NCBI RefSeq assembly: GCF_003815675.1
Contig: NZ_CP033918.1
Coordinates: forward strand, 1,116,001-1,180,000
Source of the DNA: Chryseobacterium sp. G0186
GTDB lineage: Bacteria > Bacteroidota > Bacteroidia > Flavobacteriales > Weeksellaceae
Direction of reading: 5' to 3'
DNA length: 64,000 nucleotides
Part shown: in pieces, positions 1 through 8,953 of the stretch
How the letters are laid out: each line of letters opens with the position of its first letter
Numbering within the stretch: the first letter of the stretch is position 1
Notes under the pieces: generated by a model
Database searches by the model: none
Told to the model about the DNA's origin: nothing
What the model saw: the letters and a program-made list of their open reading frames with translations, nothing else
Position numbers and translations under genes: made by a program

Positions 1-54
1 TACGCCCACAACGGCTAGTGCTCCAAGAGCTCCTTTTAATGCTGAATTTTTCAT
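1..54 (-). CDS. N-terminus of a small protein, cut by the window edge
   Basis: Eighteen codons from an ATG at 54-52 read MKNSALKGALGALAVVGV and run open off the left edge. The stretch is Ala/Gly/Val-rich, fitting a membrane segment or signal peptide. It follows the ECF sigma factor and the 110-aa membrane protein on the same strand, about 90 bases downstream of the latter, so it may belong to the same regulon. The product cannot be named from this fragment. Confidence 0.5.
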   Translation of the reverse strand, partial: MKNSALKGALGALAVVGV

Positions 55-145
55 TTTTTCAAAATTTTAAATTTTACTACTTCTTGTTTTTTATATAGAC
101 GAATGAATTGTAATTTTACTTTACTACTTCTTTAAAATTGTTAAA

Positions 146-478
146 TTATTCGTTGTTTCTGTTGAAGAATCCTCCGGAGCATTTGTTTCTCCATACTTCC
201 TTGAATTTTTCTTTTTCTTCAGGCGACCATCCTTCCATGCTCTGTCTCATTTTTCTTTCTTTGAAGTCCCTCATACCTTTACCAAAATGAAAACCTCCGA
301 AAAGAATCTTACTTAAGATCAGAATTCCCATCGACTGCCAGAATGTAATGGCCTTTACGCCTAAAATTTCGGGAAGCAGGCAATTCCAAAGCATCATTAC
401 AATCCATGTAACAGCTAAGAGGATTAATGGTGGACATAACAATAAAAAAATCCAGCCTTTTTTGTGTTTATGATTCAT
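146..478 (-). CDS. Small two-helix membrane protein encoded after an ECF sigma factor
   Basis: This 110-aa protein has a basic N-terminus (MNHKHKKGW), a hydrophobic helix at about residues 9-33, a second at about 45-62, and a charged tail with an SPEEKEKFKEVW helix that probably lies in the cytoplasm. It begins 11 bases after the stop of the sigma factor gene, so the two are probably co-transcribed. That position is typical of proteins that hold an ECF sigma factor at the membrane, but no anti-sigma domain is recognised and the role is inferred only from context. Confidence 0.7.
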   Translation of the reverse strand: MNHKHKKGWIFLLLCPPLILLAVTWIVMMLWNCLLPEILGVKAITFWQSMGILILSKILFGGFHFGKGMRDFKERKMRQSMEGWSPEEKEKFKEVWRNKCSGGFFNRNNE

Positions 479-489
479 AATTTCTTTTT

Positions 490-1068
490 CTAACTTTTTA
501 AATCTTCGTATAACTTTCTCAATCTGTTTCTCAAGTGCTTCACAGCATAGTTTTTTCTACTGATGATGGTCTTGATGTTTTCTCCCTGTTCATCGGCGAT
601 CTCCTGGAGGGTTTTGTCGTTCAGTTCGTTTTCTACGTAAACCAGCCTTTGTTTTTCGGGGAGTTCATCAAGTGCTTCAAACAGTTTTTTCCAGATTTCA
701 TCCTGAAACATCTTTACTTCAGGACCAGCGCTTTCATCCATCAATAGGATATCCTTGATGGAAAAACCTCCGTCTTCGTCTTCATAGACGAAATCTTCAA
801 GATTTTCTGTTTTCTTTTTACGGTAACGGTCCGTTATTTTATTCGCCGTCACCCTGTACAGCCAGCCTCCTACATTCACAATCTCAGAAAGATTGGTAAT
901 GCTGCTGAACTGGTACCACACTTCCTGGAGAATATCTTCCGCATCTTCCGTATTTTTTACCTTGGGACGAATATAGGACATCAGCTTTCCTCCGTAGTTG
1001 GAAACGGTCTGTGAGATGATGCTTTCTTTCTCTTTCTGTGGCATTGTTATTTTTTCGACAACCTCCAT
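490..1068 (-). CDS. ECF-family RNA polymerase sigma factor
   Basis: A 192-aa sigma-70 family protein of the extracytoplasmic-function type. Region 2 covers about residues 20-90, with EDAEDILQEVWYQF and GGWLYRVTANKITD; region 4 covers about 125-185, with LDELPEKQRLVYVEN and a helix-turn-helix around LQEIADEQGENIKTIISR. Regions 1 and 3 are absent, as in ECF factors. It directs RNA polymerase to a specific promoter set. It leads a small leftward unit with the 110-aa membrane protein. A second start at M9 (MPQKEKES) is possible. It is not closely similar to the two sigma factors at 25.7 and 27.2 kb. Confidence 0.93.
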   Translation of the reverse strand: MEVVEKITMPQKEKESIISQTVSNYGGKLMSYIRPKVKNTEDAEDILQEVWYQFSSITNLSEIVNVGGWLYRVTANKITDRYRKKKTENLEDFVYEDEDGGFSIKDILLMDESAGPEVKMFQDEIWKKLFEALDELPEKQRLVYVENELNDKTLQEIADEQGENIKTIISRKNYAVKHLRNRLRKLYEDLKS

Positions 1069-1240
1069 ATTACTATGACGACTATCCTTTTGGTTTTACT
1101 TTAATAAATTTAAAATATTTTTCTTACAATTCAATTTTTCTTTTATTCATCGGCTGTATATTTCATAGAATAAATTTCTATTCCATAAATAATTAATTTT
1201 CTTGCCATTCTCCCAACCTCTACTTCCCTTTCCTAATAAT

Positions 1241-1275
1241 AAAAAAGAAACGGAAGACCTTATATCTTCCGTTTC
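1241..1275 (-). terminator. Intrinsic terminator of the S9 peptidase gene
   Basis: Read on the minus strand, AAACGGAAGA and TCTTCCGTTTC form a stem of about 10 bp followed by a run of six T. It lies about 25 bases past the S9 peptidase stop codon. Confidence 0.85.
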
Positions 1276-1297
1276 CATCATTATAAAAATTTTAAAC

Positions 1298-3307
1298 TTA
1301 CTTAGCCTTATTGAAATTCTCTGCAAAGAATCCTAGCATAGATTTGTACAGTTCAATTCTGTTAGGTTCTTTTCCAAATCCGTGTCCCTCGTCGTATTTC
1401 ACCATGTAAGGTACTTCAAATCCCTTGGCTCTCATAGCTTTTACAATCTGATCAGACTCATTGATATTCACTCTAGGGTCATTGGCACCCTGTACTACAA
1501 ATAAAGGTTTTTTAATTTTATCAATCTGGAATACCGGTGATACTTCCTTAGCAATCTTTGCTTCTTCAGGGTTATCTAAATCATACCAGATCTGTTTTAC
1601 CATCTCTTTGTAAGGCTTCCAGTATTCCGGGAAGGAATCAAAGAATGTAAAGATATTGGATACTCCTACGTAGTCTACCCCACAAGCATATAGATCCGGA
1701 GTTTTAATCAGGCCCATCAAGGTTGCATATCCTCCGTGGCTTCCTCCATAGATGGCAATTTTATCTTTATCTACCCATCCTTGGCTGATGGCATATTTTA
1801 CCCCATCTTCCACGTCATCCATTGCTTTTCTTCCGATCTGCTTGTATCCTGCTTTTTGAAATTCTTTTCCATATCCGCCTGAAATTCTGAAGTTCACCTG
1901 AAGTGTTGCATATCCTCTGCTTGCAAACAGCTGTGCTTCCGGGTTAAAGCCCCAATGATCCCTGATTCCCTGAGGACCACCGTGAGGGTTTACCACTAAA
2001 GGTACCTTTTTGCCCTCCAATGCAGCTTTAGGTAAGGTAATATACCCACGGATTGTCAATCCATCTCTGCTCTTGAATTCAATAGGTCTCATTTCTGCCA
2101 TATCTTCTTCTTTAAGTTGTGGCATCAGGTTGTAAAGAAGCTTAGTCTGCTTTGTTTTGGTGTCATACTCGTAGTATGTTCCGTATAGTTTATCACTTCC
2201 AACGACAACCAGAAGTTTATCATTATTGTCATCTGAGGAAACAATTCCAAATTCTTTATCTCTGAACTGAGATTTCAACTGATCATCAATTTCCTTGTAA
2301 AATTTACTTGCCGGAACAGTTTCTTCTTTTACGCCATTATAACTGATATAATCCAACTCATAGTTTCTGTTTTTACCAGCAACACTTATTGAACTTACAT
2401 CATATACCGGATTGGAATAAACTTCCTTAATCACTGCATTTTTCTTTAAATCGTAGAGAACAATTTTCGCTTTATCACTATCCAGATTCGTTACCACATA
2501 GGCTTCATCCTTATTTTTGGAATTATCATTAAATCTGATAATACTGAATGTATCTGACCAATCTGTTGATTTAATGAGATTAAATTTTCCGGTCTGTAGA
2601 TCTTTATAATAAGTCTTCGTTGTCAACCCGTTTTCTAGAATGGTATATCCTCTTAAGTTTCCGTCTTTATCGAAAATATAATCATCAATAGGGCTGTTCG
2701 CATCCTTATTTTCGTACAATTGAGTCATCTCCCCTGTCACAAAATTGATTTTATACGGTTCAAAGATCTGTTTATTGTTTTTATTCATGGTAACCACCAC
2801 GAAGTCTGTATCTTTTATAGGAATAATTGCCCCCAATGTAATGCCATCAAAGGGTGTTAAATCCTTAAGATTAGATCCATCAACATTTGTAGCATAAAGA
2901 TGAATATTTTCATTTCCTCCTTTATCCTGGGTATAGAACAGGCGGCTTTTATTCAACCAGCCATATGCTTTAATCAAATCATCTTTTTCAACGATAGCCT
3001 TTGTAATCTTTCCGCTGCTCAGATCTTTAACGAAAACATGATTTTTACTGTCCTTATCTTTTTCTTTATAGGAAAGAAACTTTCCATCCGGCGAAATTTT
3101 AAACTGGGAAGCCTTTGGTCTGGCAAAGTAATCTTCAACTTTATACTTGAAGTTTCCTTTATCATAAGAGACCAGCTTCTCAAGATTGGCCTTGGTAGAT
3201 GGAAGCGTGGGATCTCCCGGAAGTTTTGCAGAAGAAGTTTGTGCGTTAATCATAATCGTAGAAAGTACAATATAAGCCGTACCGAAAATTTTGGAATTTA
3301 GATTCAT
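1298..3307 (-). CDS. Exported S9 family (prolyl oligopeptidase-like) serine peptidase
   Basis: A 669-aa secreted peptidase. A signal peptide ends near MINAQ (residue 23). Residues about 45-400 form the beta-propeller-like region and 400-669 the alpha/beta hydrolase domain. The catalytic triad reads S523 in GGSHGGY, D610 in GANDPRV and H642 in EGHGF, all intact. The family (acylaminoacyl-peptidase/DPP IV-like) cleaves short peptides, often after proline, and here probably acts in the periplasm on peptides for nutrition. It stands alone, with a clear terminator downstream. Its exact specificity cannot be read from sequence. Confidence 0.92.
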   Translation of the reverse strand: MNLNSKIFGTAYIVLSTIMINAQTSSAKLPGDPTLPSTKANLEKLVSYDKGNFKYKVEDYFARPKASQFKISPDGKFLSYKEKDKDSKNHVFVKDLSSGKITKAIVEKDDLIKAYGWLNKSRLFYTQDKGGNENIHLYATNVDGSNLKDLTPFDGITLGAIIPIKDTDFVVVTMNKNNKQIFEPYKINFVTGEMTQLYENKDANSPIDDYIFDKDGNLRGYTILENGLTTKTYYKDLQTGKFNLIKSTDWSDTFSIIRFNDNSKNKDEAYVVTNLDSDKAKIVLYDLKKNAVIKEVYSNPVYDVSSISVAGKNRNYELDYISYNGVKEETVPASKFYKEIDDQLKSQFRDKEFGIVSSDDNNDKLLVVVGSDKLYGTYYEYDTKTKQTKLLYNLMPQLKEEDMAEMRPIEFKSRDGLTIRGYITLPKAALEGKKVPLVVNPHGGPQGIRDHWGFNPEAQLFASRGYATLQVNFRISGGYGKEFQKAGYKQIGRKAMDDVEDGVKYAISQGWVDKDKIAIYGGSHGGYATLMGLIKTPDLYACGVDYVGVSNIFTFFDSFPEYWKPYKEMVKQIWYDLDNPEEAKIAKEVSPVFQIDKIKKPLFVVQGANDPRVNINESDQIVKAMRAKGFEVPYMVKYDEGHGFGKEPNRIELYKSMLGFFAENFNKAK

Positions 3308-3475
3308 AACTTATGTTTTAAAGTTAAAACTATTTGCATTTAAGCTTTTAGATGATAAAAAATCAAAGCTTTATATATAAGACAATTCAAATCTCAAAAC
3401 GTTACAGAATTCCGGCATTATTTTCAAAAAAAAATAAAATAAATAAAAAATACAGCCAAAAAAACGGCCTGATAT

Positions 3476-3934
3476 TTACTGTAGGCAAATTCCAAAATAC
3501 CATGTCCAGGCTATTAAAATAACCTGCATAGGAATCCTTTGGGTATAAAGATAATGCATCCCCGGACCTGTATAATCTGCTTTAAAAATATTAATATTCT
3601 TTTTGGATGAATTGATATTGGCCACAAAAACCAGTACATAAAAAACAATCAATAAGATTGCTGTAATCTCACGAATGGAGGGAATCATCAACCCAATTCC
3701 TGCAGCAATTTCCAGAACTCCGGTAGCATACACCCAAAACATTTTGGCAGGGATAAAATCCGGGATCATCATTGTCATCCCTTTCTGAAATTTAAAATGA
3801 GAAAAACCTGTAAATATGATGAAAACAGCCATTCCAAGATTTCCTGAGAATAAGAAATCAGGTTTTCCCTGAAATACCAAAGTTCCTAATAAAGCCAGAA
3901 TAAATGTGCCGAAAAGAATGACCAATAACTTCAT
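3476..3934 (-). CDS. DoxX-like four-helix membrane protein
   Basis: This 152-aa protein has four hydrophobic segments (about residues 1-20, 30-48, 70-105, 130-150) and a GVLEIAAGIGLMIP stretch typical of the DoxX/MauE-like family. Members are inner-membrane proteins linked variously to redox processes; no catalytic role is established for this branch. It is a lone leftward gene. A weak GGCC/GGCT hairpin with T-rich tail lies at its 3' end. Confidence 0.75.
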   Translation of the reverse strand: MKLLVILFGTFILALLGTLVFQGKPDFLFSGNLGMAVFIIFTGFSHFKFQKGMTMMIPDFIPAKMFWVYATGVLEIAAGIGLMIPSIREITAILLIVFYVLVFVANINSSKKNINIFKADYTGPGMHYLYTQRIPMQVILIAWTWYFGICLQ

Positions 3935-3967
3935 ATTTTTGATTTTGATGGTTTATTTTAAATGATT

Positions 3968-4000
3968 AAACCTTACAGTTTTTGGAAACCTGTAAGGTTT
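3968..4000. repeat. Short palindrome, AACCTTACAG...CTGTAAGGTT type
   Basis: AAACCTTACAG is followed by a 10-base spacer and then the reverse complement CTGTAAGGTTT. A close relative lies at 46486-46514. It sits in the promoter-side gap between the DoxX-like gene and the SRPBCC gene and could serve as a terminator for the latter, but it has no strong T-run. Confidence 0.7.
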
Positions 4001-4063
4001 GTTTATATCCTTAAAGATGAAATAAACTTCATTTTTAAGCTTCATTCTATAGAAAGTTTTTTA

Positions 4064-4522
4064 TCAAACTGAACTAAGACTGATTCCCTCAGCCAAGCTC
4101 TTTACAACAATCAGTCCTTTTGTAAAACCACTATTCATATCGTCTTCCCACAGCTTATCAATCTGAACTTCCACATGAAGTTTTGTTTTGCCGTCAAAGT
4201 CAATTAAAAAGTATTTCTCAAAGCATCCGCTCCACTCCATAACTTCCTTACTTTGGGTATCTTCGTGACCATCTTTATCTACCATTCCCAAATGTTTAAA
4301 AACAATCTGGTTCGGCTCATCCAAACTATCTATGGTAGAAACCATTCCCTCCCCTTCAGCATTAATAAAATAGGTTCTGCCTCCTATTTTCCAATCGGAT
4401 TTCATACTAGATCCTGTACCGAAGTACTTCGTCCACTCGCTATACGTTTCATGACTCCAAAGAATATCCCAAACTTTCTGCATGGGAGCATCTATTATTG
4501 TTTCGTACGATAGGGTTTCCAT
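4064..4522 (-). CDS. SRPBCC (AHSA1-like) domain protein
   Basis: This 152-aa protein is one START/Bet v1-type fold. It opens with the family signature 'YETIIDAPMQKVWDILW', followed by conserved E/G-rich strands and a long C-terminal helix (GFTKGLIVVKSLAEG). Such proteins bind hydrophobic ligands in a deep cavity; AHSA1 members are also related to the Hsp90 activator Aha1. It lies 61 bases downstream of a paralogue on the same strand (4584-5012), and the two probably arose by duplication. No ligand can be assigned. Confidence 0.85.
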   Translation of the reverse strand: METLSYETIIDAPMQKVWDILWSHETYSEWTKYFGTGSSMKSDWKIGGRTYFINAEGEGMVSTIDSLDEPNQIVFKHLGMVDKDGHEDTQSKEVMEWSGCFEKYFLIDFDGKTKLHVEVQIDKLWEDDMNSGFTKGLIVVKSLAEGISLSSV

Positions 4523-4583
4523 ATTGTAATTTTTTGTGGTTGATTTGATTATTTTAGTCTATCTGAATCAATTTCTGACTGAT

Positions 4584-5012
4584 TCAGAGCTGATTTTCTG
4601 AAAGATGTTTCACAATCATCATCGCCTTGGGAAATTTATCTTCAAAGAATTCTTTAAATTCTGCCGGAGACTGAATTTCTGTTCTCAGTAATGTTCCTTC
4701 TTCGTTTTCTTCTAAAAAATAAGATTCTGTAGCCTCTCCCCAATCTTTGGCTACTTCAATTCCTTCATAAATTTCACCCAGATGCAGAAATTTTATTTCC
4801 TGATTAGGAATAATTTTTTCAATCCGGCTGTACATTCCATTGTGCTTGGGGTCAAAGAATTTTATTACGTTATTCTCTTCCAGCGTTCCTTCGTAAAAAG
4901 AACCCTCCATAAAGGCCGTTGCCCACTGTCTGTAGGTAATGTCTCCCCAGAGAACACTCCAAACTTTTTCGGGTTCTGCATTGATTTCTATTTCATACGA
5001 TAATTGTTCCAT
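4584..5012 (-). CDS. SRPBCC (AHSA1-like) domain protein
   Basis: A 142-aa single-domain protein paralogous to the next gene downstream: both begin with M-E-x-LSYE and share an A-P/E-KVW-LW pattern in the first 20 residues. The C-terminal helix ends in KAMMIVKHLSE, matching GLIVVKSLAE in the paralogue. It is soluble and cytoplasmic, with a ligand-binding role inferred from fold only. It leads the SRPBCC pair, separated by about 150 bases from the PhnB-like gene upstream. Confidence 0.83.
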   Translation of the reverse strand: MEQLSYEIEINAEPEKVWSVLWGDITYRQWATAFMEGSFYEGTLEENNVIKFFDPKHNGMYSRIEKIIPNQEIKFLHLGEIYEGIEVAKDWGEATESYFLEENEEGTLLRTEIQSPAEFKEFFEDKFPKAMMIVKHLSENQL

Positions 5013-5161
5013 ATTTTTTAAGGTATTAGGTGGTGGTAATAGGTTGCAAAGCTAGTTAGAGGGTTAGAGAGTTTTAGGATAAATGAGGTATTGTGCGCCC
5101 CAATTCTAATTTCTCTTTCTATACTCTGATAAAATCACATCAAACAATACGCCGAAATAAT

Positions 5162-6028
5162 TTAAGAGTTATAAGCATCCTCCAGATCCTGAATAATAAT
5201 TTTCTGCATTTTCATCATTGCCTGTACTACTTTATAAGCTTTTTCCTGCTGAGGATCGTTCATTAACTGAATCAGCCTTTTAGGTACAATCTGCCAGCTT
5301 AATCCATATTTATCTTTCAGCCATCCACACATACTTTCCCGGCCACCGTTTGCTGTAAGGGCATTCCAATAACGGTCGGTTTGCTGCTGATCGTCAGTCA
5401 TTACGACTAATGAAATTCCCTCATTAAAGTCAAATTGATGATCATAGGAATTATCCATACAGAATAAGGTATAGTTATCTATGACAAAGTTAGCATGCTG
5501 AACATTTTCAGCAGGCTCCGGGATAGGATGTCCCTCACTTCCCTCTCCATACTGCAGAATATTTCCAATACTTGAATTTGGGAAGGTCTGAGTATAAAGT
5601 TCCATCGCTTCCTTGGCTTTACCATTATTTCTATGAATAAACATCAAGGTAGGTACTACTTTTTGCTCACCAGACTTTTCTCCCAGGAACAGTTGCCAGG
5701 TTACTCCATATTGATCCTGAACCCATCCGTATTTTTTACTCCATGAATAAGAACCAAGCTCCATCAAGGCTATTCCTCCCTCCAGCAGCTGATCCCAATA
5801 TTTTTGAACCTCATCTTCTGTATCACAGATCACCATGAACGAAATAGAAGCATTTTTTTTAAATTGTGGCCCACCATTCAACAGCATTAATCTTTGTCCG
5901 AATAGATCAATATTCATCACAACGGGGGTATCTGCAGTTATTTCTCCTCCAAAAACCTTGCAGTAAAATTCTGCTGATTGCTTGGCATCACCATCATACC
6001 AAAGGCATGGAAAAATATCGTTATTCAT
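5162..6028 (-). CDS. Two-domain VOC superfamily protein (PhnB/3-dmu-9_3-mt type)
   Basis: A 288-aa protein with two tandem PhnB-like vicinal-oxygen-chelate domains. Domain 1 (about 1-135) begins IFPCLWYDGDAKQSAEFYCKVF; domain 2 (about 140-270) begins VVPTLMFIHRNNGKAKEAM and carries YGLSWQIVP near its end. Both keep the W-Q signature of the family ('KYGWVQDQYGVTWQLF'). Many members lack a known substrate; the family name comes from a ubiquinone methyltransferase-like annotation that should not be taken as a function. It lies in a leftward cluster of similar small proteins. Confidence 0.85.
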   Translation of the reverse strand: MNNDIFPCLWYDGDAKQSAEFYCKVFGGEITADTPVVMNIDLFGQRLMLLNGGPQFKKNASISFMVICDTEDEVQKYWDQLLEGGIALMELGSYSWSKKYGWVQDQYGVTWQLFLGEKSGEQKVVPTLMFIHRNNGKAKEAMELYTQTFPNSSIGNILQYGEGSEGHPIPEPAENVQHANFVIDNYTLFCMDNSYDHQFDFNEGISLVVMTDDQQQTDRYWNALTANGGRESMCGWLKDKYGLSWQIVPKRLIQLMNDPQQEKAYKVVQAMMKMQKIIIQDLEDAYNS

Positions 6029-6265
6029 AAATTTAAATTTTAAATTGGATTGTATAGTTTAATTATGTTTTTCTTAGTGATTTGAATGAATACAACAAGT
6101 TAATAATGTTAAAACCCGTATGATATCTACCATTCACAGGGAAAATATATTTACTAATCATAACATTTTAAATGTAAAACATAAAACAAGAAGATTCTGT
6201 GTCCTTGCATTGAAAGTCTCGTAACTCCTTATTTGCAATGACACCATAAAAATTGTAGCTTGATT

Positions 6266-6523
6266 TTACGCTTCCTTAAAAAACACCTGATTCTCCTGCA
6301 TATAGTCTTTTAATTTCATCATCGTGTTTTTTCCGAAACCATGAAGCTGCATGATTTCTTTTTCAGAATAATCTGACAGCTTTTCCAAAGAATCTATTTT
6401 CTCTTTTTTCAGGGCTTTTCTTGCCGGGATTGCAATGACACCATGAAGAAAATCTTCTGTGAGGTCATAATTAACTGCATCAATGGAATTCAAACTCTTT
6501 GACATGATAACTAAATTGATCAT
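6266..6523 (-). CDS. Small helix-hairpin-helix protein resembling the RNA polymerase alpha C-terminal domain
   Basis: This 85-aa protein holds an alpha-CTD-like fold: IPARKALKKEKIDSLEKLSDYSEKE followed by a helix-hairpin-helix at LHGFGKNTMMKLKDYM. In true alpha subunits this domain contacts UP-element DNA and activators; here it stands alone without the N-terminal assembly domain. The start is either the ATG at 6523 or an internal ATG at 6505 (MSKSLNSIDAV), which looks equally good. It ends 17 bases before nothing else on its strand and follows an SRPBCC gene by 17 bases, so the two are likely co-transcribed. Confidence 0.75.
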   Translation of the reverse strand: MINLVIMSKSLNSIDAVNYDLTEDFLHGVIAIPARKALKKEKIDSLEKLSDYSEKEIMQLHGFGKNTMMKLKDYMQENQVFFKEA

Positions 6524-6540
6524 GGCGATAAAAAATATTT

Positions 6541-6954
6541 TTAGTGATTCTCTACATATTTATGGAAATTATTGAGAATAGCATACCAGCCATCTCTTTG
6601 CATTTCCACTGAATTTTGTTTTTCGGGATCGAAAACCTCAATAACCTTTGTTGTATTTTCATCTATTTTATCAAAGATTACCTCAACTTTTCGTCCATCT
6701 TCCATATGATATTTTATTTTCTCATGAGGAACAATGTCATCATATACTCCTTCAAAGTCAAATGCAAAGCTTTTATCTTTTGCTTCCATTTTATTTTTGA
6801 ATTTCCCTCCTATTTTCAGATCATTTTCAGAACTCGGACAATGCCAGCTTTCATGAGCAAAGTTCCATTTCGTAATATGCTTGGGTTCATTGAAATAATT
6901 CCATACTTTTTCTACAGGAGCTAAAATTGTAATGTCTATTTTAATTGGATCCAT
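6541..6954 (-). CDS. SRPBCC domain protein (activator of Hsp90 ATPase-like)
   Basis: A 137-aa single domain starting KIDITILAPVEKVWNYFNEP, with the conserved ITKWNFA and a PHEKIKYHMEDGRKVEV strand, then a C-terminal helix (MQRDGWYAILNNFHKYVE). This is the standard SRPBCC/AHSA1 length. It is more distant from the two SRPBCC proteins at 4-5 kb than they are from each other. It is probably co-transcribed with the helix-hairpin-helix gene 17 bases downstream. No ligand is known. Confidence 0.85.
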   Translation of the reverse strand: MDPIKIDITILAPVEKVWNYFNEPKHITKWNFAHESWHCPSSENDLKIGGKFKNKMEAKDKSFAFDFEGVYDDIVPHEKIKYHMEDGRKVEVIFDKIDENTTKVIEVFDPEKQNSVEMQRDGWYAILNNFHKYVENH

Positions 6955-6979
6955 AGTTCTATTTTTTAATGATTTGAAT

Positions 6980-7012
6980 AAAAGAGCTGCCCAAAAGCGG
7001 GCACCTCTTTTT
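6980..7012 (-). terminator. Intrinsic terminator of the PhnB-like gene
   Basis: On the minus strand AGAGGTGCCC and GGGCAGCTCT pair with one mismatch around a GCTTTT loop, followed by TTTT. It lies about 20 bases past the stop of the gene at 7033-7464. Confidence 0.8.
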
Positions 7013-7032
7013 ATGATTAGTTAAATATAGGA

Positions 7033-7464
7033 TTATTTTGTGTAATCTTCATTATAGTTCACCATCCAATGAACACCATATTTATCCTGAAAACTTCCAA
7101 AATAGTCTCCCCAAAACTGGTCTTCAAGAGGCATTTCTACATTTCCACCCTCAGAAAGCCCTTTAAAAATTCTTTCTGCCTCATTTCTTGAATCCGGGAA
7201 AATAGAAACATAATTGTTATTTCCCACAGTTAAAGTTTGCCCAAAGCCGGGAACAATATCTGAAGCCATCAAAAGGTCGCCTCCAATAGGCAATGCAATA
7301 TGCATCACTCTATTTTTTTCCTCATCAGAAAGGTTTTCGGTACCGGGAGCATTTCCCATCTTATGAACTTCTCCAACGAACTCTCCTCCAAAAACAGATT
7401 TGTAAAAGCCGAAAGCTTCTTCAGCTGTTCCATCAAAATTTAGATACGGATTTAATTTTGCCAT
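7033..7464 (-). CDS. VOC family protein (PhnB-like)
   Basis: A 143-aa single-domain PhnB-type protein: LNPYLNFDGTAEEAFGFYKSVFGGEF at the N-terminus and FGSFQDKYGVHWMVNY at the C-terminus are family signatures. A glycine-rich GNAPGTENLSDEEKNRVMHIALP loop is also typical. It resembles each half of the two-domain protein at 5162-6028. Substrate unknown; the protein is cytoplasmic. A terminator follows it, so it forms its own unit or ends one. Confidence 0.88.
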   Translation of the reverse strand: MAKLNPYLNFDGTAEEAFGFYKSVFGGEFVGEVHKMGNAPGTENLSDEEKNRVMHIALPIGGDLLMASDIVPGFGQTLTVGNNNYVSIFPDSRNEAERIFKGLSEGGNVEMPLEDQFWGDYFGSFQDKYGVHWMVNYNEDYTK

Positions 7465-7579
7465 GATTTTTAATTTTAAAATGTTATTATTAAATGTGAA
7501 ATTCTAATAGTGTAGACTTTAATTATTAAGCTGTTAAGGGAATAAAATTTAAAATTCCTATGATTTTATCTTAAAGCTC

Positions 7580-8356
7580 TTAATGGTTTAAAAATTTTTT
7601 TACTTCATTTATGGTAAAGTCTATTAAATTGTCATTGAAGCTCCCATCAAAGTCAGCCATCATATAAGTACCATGAGTTGCCGGAACGATCATCAATTGC
7701 GCGTTTTCTACCAGACGCCACATCGCTACGGTATGTTCCGGTTTCATTACATCTTTATCGCCGCTGATGAATAATGTTGGAGATTCTATTGATGTAAGTA
7801 TTTCATCTTCCCAGTCTTCAAAAGTCTGCATCCTTTTGCAATCCTTATCGAAAAGGTTTTCTAATTTTGAAAAATCCGGATTGAGATTTAAAAAATTAAT
7901 TTTAAATGGTTCGGGCATAGATTCAAAGGTTGCTTCCTGCATAGATTCGAAAAAACCTTCCATCATTCCGCTTCTTTTGTAAAATGCGGAGGCAACTACG
8001 AGTTTTTCCACCATTCCGGGATGACGGTGTGCAATCTGCATCACGGTATTTCCTCCATTGCTGAATCCCCAAAATGAGGCTTTATTGATATTAATTTCTT
8101 TTAAAACTGCTGCTACATCATCAGCATCCTGTTCAAATGTTTCAGGAATATCACGATGTTCACTTCGTCCATGGTTTTGAAGATCTATTCCTATAAGCTG
8201 AAATTGATTTTCCAGCCTTACTATCACTTCTTTAAAGTCATATAAAATAGAGGAACCACCACCATGAATCAGAACCAAAGGCTTCCCTGATCCATAGATC
8301 TCATAATACAATCGGATCCCGTTAACCTGTTTATAACCTTTTTCTACCGGATCCAT
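7580..8356 (-). CDS. Alpha/beta hydrolase
   Basis: A 258-aa serine hydrolase fold. The oxyanion-side HGGG motif is at residue 31, the nucleophile S99 lies in FWGFSNGG, the acid is in SGDKDVMK and the histidine in ATHGTYM. The lid region is short, suggesting a small ester or related substrate. The stop codon of the DinB gene upstream is only three bases from this ATG (TAACCTATG on the coding strand), so the two are almost certainly co-translated. The substrate is unknown. Confidence 0.88.
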   Translation of the reverse strand: MDPVEKGYKQVNGIRLYYEIYGSGKPLVLIHGGGSSILYDFKEVIVRLENQFQLIGIDLQNHGRSEHRDIPETFEQDADDVAAVLKEININKASFWGFSNGGNTVMQIAHRHPGMVEKLVVASAFYKRSGMMEGFFESMQEATFESMPEPFKINFLNLNPDFSKLENLFDKDCKRMQTFEDWEDEILTSIESPTLFISGDKDVMKPEHTVAMWRLVENAQLMIVPATHGTYMMADFDGSFNDNLIDFTINEVKKFLNH

Positions 8357-8359
8357 AGG

Positions 8360-8884
8360 TTAATAATTAATATTTTCATCTACATCATACTTCATTCCCG
8401 GATAGTTTAAAATCCTGCGCATCAAGCCTATTTGCCCACAGAGATAATCTTCACGGCCAATGCACATTCCTGCAAAATTGAGTTTTGTTTCTTTTACAAA
8501 AGGGATGTTCATGCCGATTTCAAAGATCTCATCCAGTTCTTCATCAGTTGTTTCCCATAATCTCTGATATACTTTAGGAGAAATTTCATGAAAATTTTTC
8601 TTAAGGTCTGCCAGACTTGGATATTGAATAGTCTCGTCTAATGTTTTTCCCTGAAAGAATAAATCATTATTGGGATCCTGTTCCTGCAATCCTAACACCC
8701 AGCCCAGGCCGTAGCGCATATTCACAAAATTTCCTGCCATCCATACGATATGATTGGTTTTATTTTCAATTCTTTTCAGGCCATCTTCTTCCGAAATACC
8801 ATCCAAAACATTCATAAAGCCTTGGGTGTGCATTCTGTAAGCCGGAATGATAAGTTCTATTTTTTTTGATTTTGGTGTGTCCAT
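8360..8884 (-). CDS. DinB-like four-helix protein
   Basis: A 174-aa protein of the DinB/YfiT superfamily. The pattern NHIVWMAGNFVNMRYGLGWVLG carries a helix-1/2 histidine typical of the metal site, and GQIGLMRRILNYPGMKYD near the C-terminus is the family's closing motif. DinB-fold proteins bind a divalent metal and include thiol transferases (bacillithiol- or mycothiol-dependent). Whether this copy is an enzyme is unknown. It is tightly coupled to the alpha/beta hydrolase downstream. Confidence 0.82.
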   Translation of the reverse strand: MDTPKSKKIELIIPAYRMHTQGFMNVLDGISEEDGLKRIENKTNHIVWMAGNFVNMRYGLGWVLGLQEQDPNNDLFFQGKTLDETIQYPSLADLKKNFHEISPKVYQRLWETTDEELDEIFEIGMNIPFVKETKLNFAGMCIGREDYLCGQIGLMRRILNYPGMKYDVDENINY

Positions 8885-8953
8885 TTTTTTATTGTTTTAT
8901 GGATTTAAAAATTGAATATTGAAAAACATGTTGTTTTCTGCCGCAGATTGATA

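Noticed and set aside
2900..3301. Plus-strand open frame opposite the S9 peptidase
   Set aside because: It is the antisense shadow of a well-supported gene and has no family features.
6234..6444. TGCAATGACACCAT occurs at 6234-6247 and again at 6431-6444
   Set aside because: Only 14 bases match and flanks differ; not enough for a repeat family.
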